Shown: positions 1-11,900 of the stretch, piece after piece | Layout of the letters: the number at the start of each line of letters is the position of its first letter | How positions within the stretch are numbered: position 1 is the stretch's first letter | Assembly: GCA_027886175.1 (NCBI GenBank) | Contig: JAJNNQ010000009.1 | Coordinates: 5,929,001 to 5,993,000, forward strand | From: Phylloscopus collybita | Lineage: Eukaryota > Chordata > Aves > Passeriformes > Phylloscopidae | Direction of reading: 5' to 3' | DNA: 64,000 nucleotides | Notes under the pieces: generated by a model | The model's database searches: none | What the model was told of the DNA's origin: nothing | The model's input: the letters and a program-made list of their open reading frames with translations, nothing else | Program-made: the position numbers and the translations under genes

Positions 1-1778
1 GAATGTACCAAACAGCCAAGTCTGTATCTGCAGACAAGGGTGTGTTTGACTTAGCTCTCCAGCTAAGTCTGGTGGGAGTGTGTGAATACCTGGGCTGTCA
101 CTGCAGAAGAGATAAATTCCCTCTTGCTCCTTGTCTTGGAGGATCCCTGCCACCAGGAAAGATCAGGGTGGTGAGAAGATCTTACAGGTCCTGTGTGCTA
201 ATGGTAAGTGACTGTGCAGAGAGAGAGGTGACAGAGACTTCAGTCTTCTCTGCTTTGGACAAACAGCCACTTCCCTCTTCTCCCATCCTTCTCTGGCACA
301 ACAGGACAAAGAGAGATAAGAAGCATTCCTGTACCAGCTGGATACTGCAGTAGGAGATGGCATGGACAAGTCTATGGTGTTTCCAGGTAGGAGACTTATT
401 TTTTAAAAAAGCCACACCACCAACAAAAGCAGCTTTACAAACTGAAGTTAAGGCTCCCTGGTGAGATCTAAAGGCTTCCTCTTAAATTCTGGGAAAGTTC
501 ACTCTGAGTTCCAGGCACAGTGACTCAGATTCACCTCTAGCAGTAAGATGAACTGTACTGCAATATTCTCCAACACATACTCTCAACTCTGCTGCACAAA
601 TAAATCATCTTGATCCATCTCTAATTGAATGTATATTTTTCACGTTTTTGAAATGGTTCTAGTTTCATTCCATACATTTTTTGTTATAAACTCAGGCCAG
701 TTGTGTATATTAAATTTTATATAAAATACTGAGCTGAACCTTTCTTTGGGCTCACAAAGCAAACCCCAGCACTGTGAATGGGAGGAAAAGGTTTAGTTAC
801 TCTAGGAGAGTTGGCTCTAGGTAGCCATGATAGGAAACACAGAGAAAATTGCTTATCAGTAGCCAAAGAGCTATTGCAGAGAGGATGTTTTTTTCTCTGT
901 GTTTGTGGATGTTATGATACAAAACAAGGAGGGGAACCAAAGGCCAAGGAGCAGACTGGACCTTGCAATGGCCTCATCTCTAGCCTTGTTTCATCATCCA
1001 TTTCCCATAGGATAAATCTTCACATCTCATTACTGCTGTGCTGTTTCTGATAAGCATGCTGTTCTGGAGACCTGTGAAGTAGCTGGAGATATCCACACGT
1101 GAAATAGCCAAAAAATGCCACTCTCATTGCTCTCATGCTGTATTTTTGTTATGACTGTAGTGCTGCTTCTTCCATCTGGAGGAAGGAACTCCAATGTGAT
1201 AACCCAGTTTTACATAAAATTAGTAACAGATCTTTGGTCTGTGAAAACCCAAAGTGCTGCACAGATGATCAACAAGGAATCCTGAGTCCTGTGAGTTATC
1301 CAGTGGGGAACATCTGCATCCCATAGGAACGAGCCTGGTTCAAGTCAGCCTCATGCCCACAATGCAATGAGCTTATCCTTGTCTGTTGCTGTGCTGGGAG
1401 CCCACAGCTCTGAATCACAGCACCAAAGCCATGAAGGCATCACATTCAGAAGGAGCATGTAATCTCTTCTATGGAGCAGAAGCAGCTGGGGATGTGTCAA
1501 GTGACCTAAACACTCCCATACAGCATTCCTCTTAAGAGAATCTTATCTTGCCAAATCACCAAAAAAATCCTTGGAGATTTGCTTCTTCTTCTATACTGGC
1601 CAGGTCTCTCAGCAGCTGAGTGGTGGAACCTGATCCAAAATTTTTTGTGAACTTTCCCATCTTTTGTCTCTCTTCCATGTGGCTTGAGAAATATATAACA
1701 ATATTCCCTCTCCCATTGGCATGTAGGGAGCAAGGGAACAGAGGGAGGAGGGTCAGAGAGGTAAATGTTAATCAGAAT

Positions 1779-1779
<1 letters not shown>
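1..1779. other. Unique non-coding DNA, no gene seen
   Basis: Open frames here are short, overlap on both strands and carry no recognisable domain. There is no recognisable transposon, RNA gene or strong CpG cluster. A donor-like ATG|GTAAGT near 203 has no convincing upstream acceptor partner. Confidence 0.55.

Positions 1780-1811
<32 letters not shown>
1780..1811. repeat. Poly-C homopolymer, 32 bases
   Basis: An uninterrupted run of 32 C follows GAATT and ends at GGCAGCC. Such a long G/C homopolymer is unusual and is prone to both replication slippage and sequencing length error. The poly-proline or poly-glycine frames it creates on either strand are artefacts of the run. Confidence 0.97.
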
Positions 1812-1813
<2 letters not shown>

Positions 1814-3427
1814 CAGCCAAAATCATGTTGTGTTTGTGGTAAGAGATCCATTCCTCATTCCTTTGGGCTTTTACTAACCTAGATTAGATCTGGGCTAATG
1901 ACCAAACAGTCATGAGAGAGAGGATGGCAATTTGTGGTAGGAGGAGTGAGAGGGGATGGGTGGCTGTACATGGGAGTGGAAAGGCACTTCTGGTGCTCAG
2001 CATGTGCAGCTTCACCCCCAGGAACAAAGCAGGCGCCGGGGTTTGTGCTAGAGCTGGATCCACCCCTTCAGCTATGTCAGCACCGTGTGCTTTGCTCTGT
2101 GGGCAGGACCCCTGACAACTAGCAGAAACACAGCCACCTCTGATATCCCTTCCTTTGCAATTAATTTTTTTTAGTGTGTTATCTTCTACCTGGGACATTT
2201 CTCATTCATTTATTTGCCTTTATGTGGCTGTTTCCAGCACTCTGTCTGCTCTGCCTGACATATCCCTAATCTTTTTTCCAAGGAGTGGAACTTCCTGTCT
2301 TTCTTTAAAAACTAGATATGTGTCTATATGCATAAATCCCACAATAATTTGACTGCTTGGTTATCTCTAGGATTGCCATTTTCGTTTTGCTTGACAGAAG
2401 AAAAATAGAACAGAATTACTGAAGCGAACACGCTCTAGCTCCAGAATGGCTTTTAGTTTCTGGTCAGCTGGAGAAAAAGCTAGAAGTCTTTTAGCCTGTT
2501 TTGCTACTGCATGCACACCTTCCTGGCCCCAGCTGTACCTCTGGAAGAGGCTCCAATCCCCAGCTGATCATTCCTCCACCTCTGCTTCACTGCCATGCCC
2601 TGGTGTCTCCCAACAAATCAGATCACACAAATTTGGTCTATGACACTTCAACAAGCTCAGCCCTGTTAGCTGAGCCCAGCACTTGAAAAGGCTGGATCAG
2701 TCACCTCAGCTAATTTTCCTAGAGGTTGTCAACAGGTCATCCATGTGAACTGCTCTGCAAATGGAGCTGGGGGGTTACACCTGGCAGAGGACATTATCTA
2801 CCAGCACAGCTCAGTCTGGTATGCTTGTCAATAAAAGGCAAAACAAAACAACCTCTGCTCTTTGGAGGTTAATGATTTCTGGTATTTTCTATTCAGTAAG
2901 GGGTAATGAGGTACTCATTGTCCCCTGCTGAGATAGATGGGCATTACTGTATACTGGAAAATGTCTTTCCTTCCATTGATTATATCTGTTAGACCAAAGA
3001 TCAAACTTTTTTCATGCTTAGATCCAGGCCAGATATCTCCCACTCAGTCATTACATGAACTGGCATTAAAAGATCTCAGATATGTGAGTCAGTACACTTG
3101 TGAGCAGCATGAAAACAGACTGGGATACCCTCCAGTATGAATCCTCTGTAGCTGCCATGGGACATGGAAGGAATAGGTGAATGGAACACATTGCTTACAG
3201 ATGTTCATTTTAAACCATAAAAGACTTGTTATTTCTCCCCTCTCCTTAACAGCATCCTGGGTGATCAGCAGATAAGCTGAAGAGAAGTAGAAGGAGAGGT
3301 ATGGAAGGTGCTGCTACTCCTTTCCATACAGGTATAATGATGAGCTTGTGATCCCATACACACAATGACCAGTACAGCTGAGCAGCTGGAGAGTTCATGC
3401 AGATTATTCTTCCCCAGACTGAGAACG
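1812..3427. other. Unique non-coding DNA, no gene seen
   Basis: Only short overlapping frames occur. I see no transposon remnant, RNA gene or clustered regulatory motif. Confidence 0.55.
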
Positions 3428-3556
3428 AGAAGAGAAGAGAAGAGAAGAGAAGAGAAGAGAAAAGAAAAGAAAAGAAAAGAAAAGAAAAGAAAAGAAAAGA
3501 AAAGAAAATAAAAGAAAAGAAAAGAAAAGAAAAGAAAAGAAAAAAAAGAAAAGAAG
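3428..3556. repeat. Compound pentanucleotide microsatellite (AAGAG)n-(AAAAG)n
   Basis: About seven AAGAG units change into roughly eighteen AAAAG units, with one interruption (AAAAT) and a final A-rich stretch. This purine-only strand spans about 130 bp. All frames through it stay open, giving Lys/Arg/Glu-rich or Phe/Ser-rich peptides that are not genes. The order suggests one G-to-A change in the unit spread along the array. Confidence 0.95.
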
Positions 3557-6500
3557 GAGTATGCCTCTTGCTGCCCCAGCTCTCTCCCAGGCAGTTCATC
3601 TTACACTGCTGCTCCCTCCTGGCCCACGGGTCTCAGGCTTGGATTGTGCTTGGGCACAGAGCAGTATGCTGTTCAAACAAACCAATGCATCATTTGAGAT
3701 GCCTGTGGCCCCTGCTGTGTCCCATCTAGATATATTAATAGGTCACAAGTTAAACCTGTGTGTCTGCTTGCTCACTTTTTGAAAATAAAGCTTATGTGCC
3801 AGGCGTTGTCCATAAGGTCACTCGCACAAGGCGTCTATTTAGTCTCAGAGTCGGCAAAGCCAGATCAGTGGTCTGGAGAAAAGAAACAGCTACTTGAACT
3901 TTATAGGTTAAGAAAATCCCCAGCTAAAGTGGATCATCGTTGTTGAGTTTCCAGTTTCATCCAAAGAAATGTCAACACTGATGTTTTGCGATTGGGATGG
4001 TGAGTAATTTTACCTACGCACATTTTTCTAGATGTTGGTTTTACAAGGTGTTCCCAGATTGGAGCTGTATTGTTTCTTCTCAGGTCCAGTTTGCAGATTT
4101 CAAGTGCAAAACAGAGTTTCTTTCTTCCACTCATTTTTATATCTAGTCTACTCTTTAAGAGGACCCTCAAAGTCTCCTGATTTTTTTTTTTTTTAAAGCA
4201 GCAAGTCATTACTGACAAATGGGAATTGCAAACAGGATCTTTTAGGCTCAGCTGACTTGTTTTTAAAAGACTCAACTGAACAGTGACTTCACATTAAAGT
4301 GTGCAAAAATCAACCAGTGGTTCAGTAATTTTCTGTTCTTGAGCTTTCATTGTGCAATAATAAAAGTCAATCTGGAGAGACAGCTTGTATTTATCTATCA
4401 CGATTTTACAGAAATTAATTCATTAATTAATTGCAGCTTCCAGAGGTGCAGTTGAATGATATTATGACAGACATAATCAAAAGTCTTATTGATGACTGGC
4501 CAAAAAAAATCACAGAAAATGAACAGAGCAGTGGCAAACAATTTAAACCATCCAGAGCTCAAACACTGGTGGATTTATCTGGGATACCTACCACATGGGT
4601 TGGCTATTATAATTATTCTTTTCCTTATTACTTATTTATGTCCATATATATGGATGATGTTTCATAAAAGGAATTAAAGGAATTAACCTCACATGCAGAA
4701 ATGTAGACACTAGATGTACTAAGATGATTTCCTTTTGTTGGTTTATACAGACACTTAGGTCAAAGACAAAAATGTTTATTCACACCAATGAGCCAGTCTC
4801 AGCTTCCTGATAGACTCATCAAAGGGTATAATTACTTTCCCTGAGACCTTTCAATCTGCCCCAGTCTTACAGCTGAAGGAGGAAATTGCTTTCCCACCCT
4901 GGGAAAATGTAGAAGGTTTTGATTGCTTCCTCCTATTCAGTGGGATCCTTAGGATGCATCATTACAAGCTTCCAGCACCCACCACAAGGACTCAGAGAGC
5001 AGAGTGCTGACCAGAATTTGGCCCAGGTGCAGAGTCCTTCAGCCAGGATTAGTCTCAACAGACTTGAGCTGAATGTAGATGTGGCCTTCCTCAAAACAGT
5101 GAAGAAAAAGCTGGTGAAGTACTTTGAGCCCAAGTATCAGGGATTTTTTCCCCATCTCTGAGATGGGAAAAGCCTTTCATCTGCCTCAGAACAGAGAGTA
5201 AGTAGAAAAAGTAAGAAGAGAGCAGCAGTCTCCCATGCAGCCCCCAACTTGGGAAAGCAGGTGGAGTGGAGAAGCCACCTTTCAATTGTCTTTTAATGAA
5301 CAAGTTGTTTGTTCTTCCGTGTCCTTTGATGAATGGGTGTTTTCCTTCAAAAGCTGACGTTTGTCTTTCATTACGCCCAGCATATGCTCTACTAGGCAAG
5401 ACCATTTTTCTACTCTAGATAAATAAACATGAAAATGAATTTATCTCACAGAAGCATGTTCTCTTTCAAGTCTGGCACAAGCCTGCCCTCTCCCCCAATA
5501 AATCTCTGGGTAAATGTGTACTCCTCAGCAATCCCTCCCCCTTACATCAAATGGAGACATTTTGTAAGCTCCCATCTCCACACAGCTCAGGAAAGCTGCC
5601 ACTGACTCCAGGCCCTTAGAGGCAGTGATTTAAGTACAACTCACAGCTGAATTTGAGAGCTCTTTATCATCAAAAAGAAACTTTTCCAAACCAGAAAGCA
5701 TTCAAACCCTTTTCCCAGCTAGTGGTAGATAGCATTTTAACCCTCAAATTATGGAGCTGATGTGAAACAACACTGCCTGCAGGCTCTGGCATGGGATCTG
5801 CTATTGGATGGAAGTTGGGTAGTGTAGTATGATGCCAGTTAAAGTCTCTCCTTTGAGAAACAGACTGTTAATTTGATGTACAGGCCTGTGGATAAAGCTG
5901 GTTAAATTTTCAAAGGCATTTTGGTTTCCTTCCAAACTTGGTCCTATCTGCTGTTTTTTCTTTATTGGTTCACAACCTGATCCTGCACATAGTTTCTTTG
6001 GGTTTAGACATGGCAAAACATGTTCAGAAATGACAGTTCCTGAATGTCTCTGTTATTGCATGCCTTAAACCCACTGAAATGTACACTGAAACCAAGGCAC
6101 ACTGGGGTACTTTGCAGTTCCTCACCTTCAGCACGAGGGACAAGTCTCTTGAACCACTTCAGACAAAGAGAGAAAGCTGGGTGATGGTCCTTCACCTTTC
6201 TGCACAATCACTCAGCCTTAAGCCAATGAAACTTTTGAAGTCTGTCAAAATTTTCACAAATACTGCAAGTAGTTTGGTTCAAATAATGGCTCTGATTCAT
6301 GCAGGTACTTAAGTATGTGCTTGGCTCTGGCTGCACACTGGTGTCTCCTTGAAGTCAGTGATACTGAGGCGTGTCTGTGATCATGTGCATGTTTAAGTGC
6401 CTCTGAGTGCTTAACTGATGTCTTGAATAGGACCAGCATTAGTCATTCAGTAACAGCTGTCCTACTGCTGGACAAATAATAAATCAACCTGGTCAAGCTG

Positions 6501-7139
6501 TCTCTGAGCTCATCTATGAAGCATGTTGTGATGGCAACCACTGAGAGTGCAGATCCTAAAGCAGATCCTGACTATTACAGGCACATCCCTGATTATGTGG
6601 GAGGTGAAGAGCATTCCAGGACTTTCAGAGAAGTTTGACTTTGAAACAGGACATACAAATTTGAGACTGACCTCTTTCTCTCACTCAAGATTTTGTACTC
6701 CAAGTCCTACACGAGAAATTAGTTCAGCGTAAATGGGATTGTGCTCCTTGAAGCTTTGAAGCTGCATTGCAAACACATTGTAACTATTTTTTAAGCCCTT
6801 GCTAAGTTTCAACCTCCTTGATTAAAGCATAGCAACACTGAAAACAAGTCATTGCAAAGGTGGTTGTGGTGGCTTGGCCTGGACCATACCTCAACCTCAC
6901 CCTCAAATTTGCACCACCCCCACACTGCCAGCAGCCCCACTGCCTTCAGTGTGTTCCTACTGCAAGGGAGGTAGGAAATCACTTTACTTGGCTAAGTTTT
7001 ACTCCATTCTTCCCCCTTGAGAAGGATGACTTTGTCTGGCTTGCTGATGATTTCTTTCCCAGTAATGTTTTTATTGATCATATGAGAGTGTTAAGCTATG
7101 TCTCACTTAGGCTGCATTCTGCTCTTAACTGGATTACCA
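3557..7139. other. Unique non-coding DNA, no gene seen
   Basis: This holds a T tract near 4182-4194 and an AATTAATT-rich patch near 4415-4435. A 78-codon frame at 4431-4667 follows an acceptor-like site but matches no family I know. Nothing else stands out. Confidence 0.5.
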
Positions 7140-7520
7140 TACAGAGAATGTTACAATGAGGCTCCGAGGTCTGCCGGGTCAGCTTGGTAAATGATAGCAC
7201 CTCTTGAAGCTATAATGGATGAGAGTATCCTTGATAAGATTTGACACTTGTACTATATATGCTGTCACAGCAAACATTTTGCTTTTTTCCTGATGTTTTT
7301 AAGGCCATAAATACTGGTCTCTAATGTTAAGTATGTGAACCTCACATTAATCACGCTGCCAGGGAGAGCAAAGCGCTCTGCTCATAAACTGAAATGGAGC
7401 ACAGTTAATCTATCAATGTTCTGTAATGAGGACTATTATAACAAAGTATTTAGGTTGATTTACTGATGGGCTACACATCTCTGGTAATGGTCACACATCA
7501 GTAAAAGAGCAAAGGGGCCA
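7140..7520. promoter_or_regulatory. Enhancer-like non-coding block (candidate)
   Basis: This is a non-repetitive, compositionally even stretch with closely packed factor-like words: TGATAAG (GATA-like), TTAATCACG, TAAACTG, TTAATCTATCAATG and CCATAAATA. Open frames are absent or short. The texture (AT-rich homeodomain words mixed with a few CpGs and no decay into repeats) resembles deeply conserved vertebrate non-coding elements. Conservation itself was not tested. Confidence 0.35.
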
Positions 7521-7830
7521 TCTGGATCACCAGGAGTCTGAGATTTATTGAATAATGTGAAGATCCCTCTTTACTGTAAAGTTCTTAAGCTCATTCTTTA
7601 TCAGTTCACTTTTTCAAGATCAATCTGCTCACTGGGGCATCCCTGCCCAGTTTACCCACTACCCATGTTGGGGTAGTCTGACCCCTCAATTTCAGTATTT
7701 TCAAATACTTCCTTCAGTTTCAGAGAAAGGACAAGAGAAGGCAAAAGTATTTTGCTGATTTTAGAACTACCTTAAAATAAAGAAAGGTCTTTTTTAAAAA
7801 AAAAAAAAAAGCTAAAATCAACCGGCCTGA
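7521..7830. other. Spacer with A tract
   Basis: Unique sequence with an A homopolymer at about 7796-7810. No coding or transposon signal. Confidence 0.5.
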
Positions 7831-8100
7831 ACAATACCTTTATTTATACTGTGTAATCTGCGTCTACTATCCTCCCACAGACATTTGATCCCTGTCAGGA
7901 GCTGATGTTAAATTGATACAGAACACATCTGCCACCCCTACCTTGAAAATTCTAAATGTGGATATTATCAGGTAGGTAATCAGAGTAACAATGATGGGTT
8001 CGGGAGGCAGGAATAATCTCACTTTCCCTTATCTGCATTAGAAATAGCTGTACTTAATTAGCACTTACCCATCTTTGGCTTGATACACGGTTTTTGAAGA
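7831..8100. promoter_or_regulatory. Enhancer-like non-coding block (candidate)
   Basis: Contains ACAATG (SOX-like), CTTATCTGC (GATA/E-box-like), TTAATTAG (homeodomain-like) and TATTTATA, in sequence free of recognisable repeats. A minus-strand donor-like GG|GTAAGT lies near 8066 but has no strong acceptor partner. Regulatory use is an inference from motif density only. Confidence 0.3.
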
Positions 8101-11100
8101 GCTCTGGAGCATTTTTAAAAAATGCTCACATGACAGCAGGTGAACCATACTCATTGAGGTATTATTTTTCCTCCTCATGAAAAAATTCTGCCATAGGGTC
8201 ACTACCTCTGTGCAAGAAGCACCAGGCAGTACACTGGCAAGTCTAGGAGCTGGGCTTGGGGGGGCTGCCTTGGGGCAACACTCCCAGATGTACATAGTGG
8301 GAAGGCAGTGAAAAGTGAAGAACCAGGTCTTCTAAACCCCAAAGTTTAATTTAGAGACCTCTGCAATGGGGTCAATATTCAGAGCACCCATAAGACTAGG
8401 AATGAAAGCTCCTCCTCCTGCTTTATCTAGGAGAAACTTCAAAGTATTAATATAAACAAACTTTCTTGAGGATGTTTCGTCTGGTGGGTGTTAAAATGAA
8501 AATACCAGGTTTACACACAAACTCCTCACCTTTCCCATGTGGGACCACTTGTGCATCATCTACACAAGTGTGAGCATGGACAGTCCCTTTCTACTGTGGA
8601 AATAGTGCTTTAGAGGCATTTTGCTTGCTGCAGGAAAATGCAGTCTTGATGGGAAATCAGTAGGTCTGATTTTCAGAAACTTGCTGATAAAATTTTGAGT
8701 TCATTGAGGGCATCAGGTGAATAGAGCAGTCTTTAAAAATATGTAAAAAAATTTCCTTCCTCCATTTGCACAGGCAGCATTGGAAAGAAAATGACCTCTC
8801 AGGAAAAGAAGGAAATTAGTTCTCCAAATACCATATTCAGCTGTGGAGTGTCAGGCTTCTCTTGCCACTGGATGCAAAGCAATCACCCCAGCTGCACACT
8901 CATCAAGGCAGGCCAAATTTGGTTGAAGAAACGGGACAGGAGAGGCATTTCTTCTAAAAGGTCATCAGTAATACAAACATGCTTCTTAAAAGACCTTCTC
9001 AGTCCCTGTCTGGCTCCAGTTCCACAGGAGAGATGATCATGTACACCCTTGCCTGTTCTGTCAGCACAGCTCTGGTCTGTGCTGAACATGTTGTACCACC
9101 ACCCACTTGTAATGAAAAGCTGTTGCCTGCTCCAAACTGGCCAAAGGAAGAGAAGAGATGCCAGATCAGAAAATAGAAGTGGCCACAGAGTGTCTGGGAC
9201 AAGAAGTGCCACTGTATGAGGGCAACCAAAAATACACTTTTCTCTCACTTGGCACATTCACAGATATCAGCCACGGATGGAGACCGAAGAGGAGAATGTG
9301 GCAACAGGAACCCAGACTGCAGCCCCTGTTGGCAGGCATTTCTTGCTCTACCTTAGACTTAAAGACCATTGTGAAGCTGTATTTCTTTAGACTAAGAGAT
9401 TGCTAGATTGAACAAAGGGATAACACAGGCAAGGGTGTTAGAAGATAAAGCCAAAAGAAACGTTCAACCAAAAACTGATGTACCATTACCATTTAATAAA
9501 GTGCTTTGCCTTGCCTTCTTCAGGATGTAGAAAAGACTTTTTCCCCTACTTTTTCATCTTCACTTTACTTTTCCTCATTTTCCCTCTCTCTGTTTTTTTC
9601 TTCCCCTAGTTTCTGCATCTCTTGGATTTGAATACACCAAGATTTCTGGACCTGAATTCAGATCCATATTTCACCACTTGCTTCTATTTTTCTAGCAGGG
9701 GACTCTGAACGACAGTGTGCTCAGATGGTGGGAGAGCACAGGCCAGATTTCAACCTGTGTGCTGGGGTTAAATGTCATCTGACAAGGACTAAATAATGTT
9801 AAAAGTCCCTTAATTTGAATTTTTGGAGGGATAGGAAAGGTAAATTGGTAAGGAACAGCCGAAGCATAAATCCTCCAGCTCCTTCCCACTGCATCCAGAC
9901 TCTGAAGTCCATCATCACTGCAATCCTCATCTGTGAAAGCAGCCCTAGGAGTTCTGTATGTTTTAAACCTGCTGCTGTTTGCTGGCTAGTGATCCTGACA
10001 GGAGATTTTTTTTTTAACCAATTTTGAACTGATGACCAAAATGCTGACTGTCCCCAGAACACTGGGAAACTGTGAAGCAAACAGCATTTCTCTCTTGCTA
10101 CAGAACACCTGTGAAGCCTTGTCTTATCTCACAGGTGTCAAGGAAGTTAAAAGTAATTTGTAAAAATGCCTTGGCCTGATTTATATGTTGTCAATGCTGT
10201 TATTTAAGCAAGGGACACAATCACTTAAGGTCTATCTCCTGAGACAGTAGAAAGAATGAGGCACCACCAAAAGATGTGAGGCAGACTGGCTCAGTCTGGG
10301 CAACATCTGCACACTACAGCAGCAGTTTAAACTGAGTAAATTCAGTATTGGGTATTTCAATGAAATATCTTGGTTTGGAAAGAAATTAATCTGGGTTTGT
10401 GAAAGTGCTGTATTCACTTCTTGGTAATGCCATTAAGCACTGCCAATGCAAGTGCTTAAATATGTCACCAAAATCTTCACTTTATGTTGATCTAGACTGG
10501 AAGTGAAAACTATGATGTGCCAGTGTTTATGATGATTAATGTTTCCTAGTGCCTTACCAAGAACAGTTAATTTGCAGGTAGGGATTGACAGGAATTAGGC
10601 CAATGCTAGAAGTATTTTACCTTGTGCAAAGTTGGAGTAGGAAAATCCTTGAATGGAAGGCAAGGCATGTCACACCTTTGGCAGACAAATCTTCCTGGAA
10701 ATAGATACAATGATATTTAAAATAGCCTTGCTTGAAATTAGGTTTATTCAACAAGCCTGGAAGGTTGAGGATAGCACAGAGGATATATGGCTAACTACGG
10801 GCTGCCATATATTTTGTTCTTTAGAGATTTACTTCTCCTCTGGAATCACAGCATGTGTGCTCTCCAAAAATCCAGCTCTACCCTCAACTGCTCTAAATCA
10901 AGCAATTACCCTGGGGCTTGGTTTGCTTATGTACTCAGACAGTGAAAAGGGCAGTGGTACAGACAACAATACTGGGCCCCACTTCCCATGAAAATCCCAG
11001 CCCTGTTTTCCTGCACGTCTGTCCACTGAAGGGGCTGCCCAGCAACCCTGCTTTGTATAAATAGGCTGGTGAAACCCCAAGAGCAGAGAAATATATTTTG

Positions 11101-11285
11101 GGTCCAAATTTGGAGTTGAAATAGAGCAGGGTCATCAGAAAGAGTGTAAATCAGAGATGAAATCCCCACTTAACCCTGACAACAAGGTCTAATGAGTAAG
11201 CACCCAGCCCTGTCTTGACTTGCAATGCAATGCTCCCTTGTTGAGCTCCACCAGGACCCCCAGATTCTCACCCTCTCAGCTGCTG
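8101..11285. other. Unique non-coding DNA, no gene seen
   Basis: Frames of up to 124 codons on the minus strand (8883-9257) carry no recognisable domain and are overlapped on the other strand. A strong polypyrimidine tract plus AG ends near 9609, followed by a 99-base open frame but no good donor. No transposon recognised. Confidence 0.5.
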
Positions 11286-11289
11286 AGAG

Positions 11290-11645
11290 ACTTTCTTGAA
11301 GGACAGTGAAAAATATGATTTATACACATTAAAATTATTAAATGAGTCGCAGAGTAAAAACAGGAGACGGGGCCCAAGCCCCTCTGCTCTCCGACACCTC
11401 CTGGATCAGCCTCGCCGATCTCCAGCCCGGGCACTGCACAAGCTGTCAAGGGGGAAGGTGCGGGAGAGCAGCGACGCTCGCTATCGCTGGGAGGGCAGGG
11501 AAAGGAGCCAGGCTGGGGCTGAGAGCCTCGCTGAGCCGATAAGTGGCAGCGGGGGCCGTGTGTCAGCCCGCAGACGACCCTGTTTGCCAAGGCAGGGAGC
11601 GCACGGGGATGTGAGCGCCAGCCCTGTTGTTGTTGTCGTGTCGTA
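11290..11645. promoter_or_regulatory. Small CpG island
   Basis: GC content rises sharply here and about two dozen CpG pairs occur in roughly 300 bases, against a CpG-poor surround. Words such as GGCGCC-type cores, CCCGGG and GACGGGG are present. There is no recognisable coding exon, although a 116-codon plus-strand frame spans it, as often happens in GC-rich DNA. It could be the promoter of an unannotated or long non-coding transcript, an orphan island at a developmental enhancer, or a GC-rich remnant. Confidence 0.6.
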
Positions 11646-11900
11646 GGGAGTAAGTGCACTGGACTCTACATGCCTGTGTGTTTGATCAGGAGAGCACCAC
11701 TGACAGAGCACAAATAAACAGAGATAAAAACAAGATTAAGCCGGTCCTTCTCCTTATCGCTGCCTCTTTATCCCTATTGATCTGTGCCCCGTCCCTTTTC
11801 ATCCAGCCTGGAATTCCTCACATGCTTGAACCACGAGCTGTCACATCTAATTAAAAACGTGATACGAGGTTTTGCATGCAGCAGTGAGTGTTTTCCAGTG
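11646..11900. promoter_or_regulatory. Enhancer-like block next to CpG island (candidate)
   Basis: Immediately right of the CpG island is repeat-free sequence with AAATAAACAGAGATAA (FOX-like plus GATA-like), CTTATCGC, CTAATTAAAAACGTG and TGCATGCA. The island plus AT-rich motif block is a common arrangement at developmental regulatory elements. Function is inferred. Confidence 0.4.

Noticed and set aside
4431..4667. 78-codon frame after an acceptor-like TTAATTAATTGCAG
   Set aside because: Polypyrimidine tract is poor, no donor follows and no family is recognised. Kept only as a note.
9580..9708. Strong polypyrimidine tract plus AG, then a 99-base open frame
   Set aside because: No adequate donor before the stop and no recognised peptide. 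An isolated acceptor is weak evidence.
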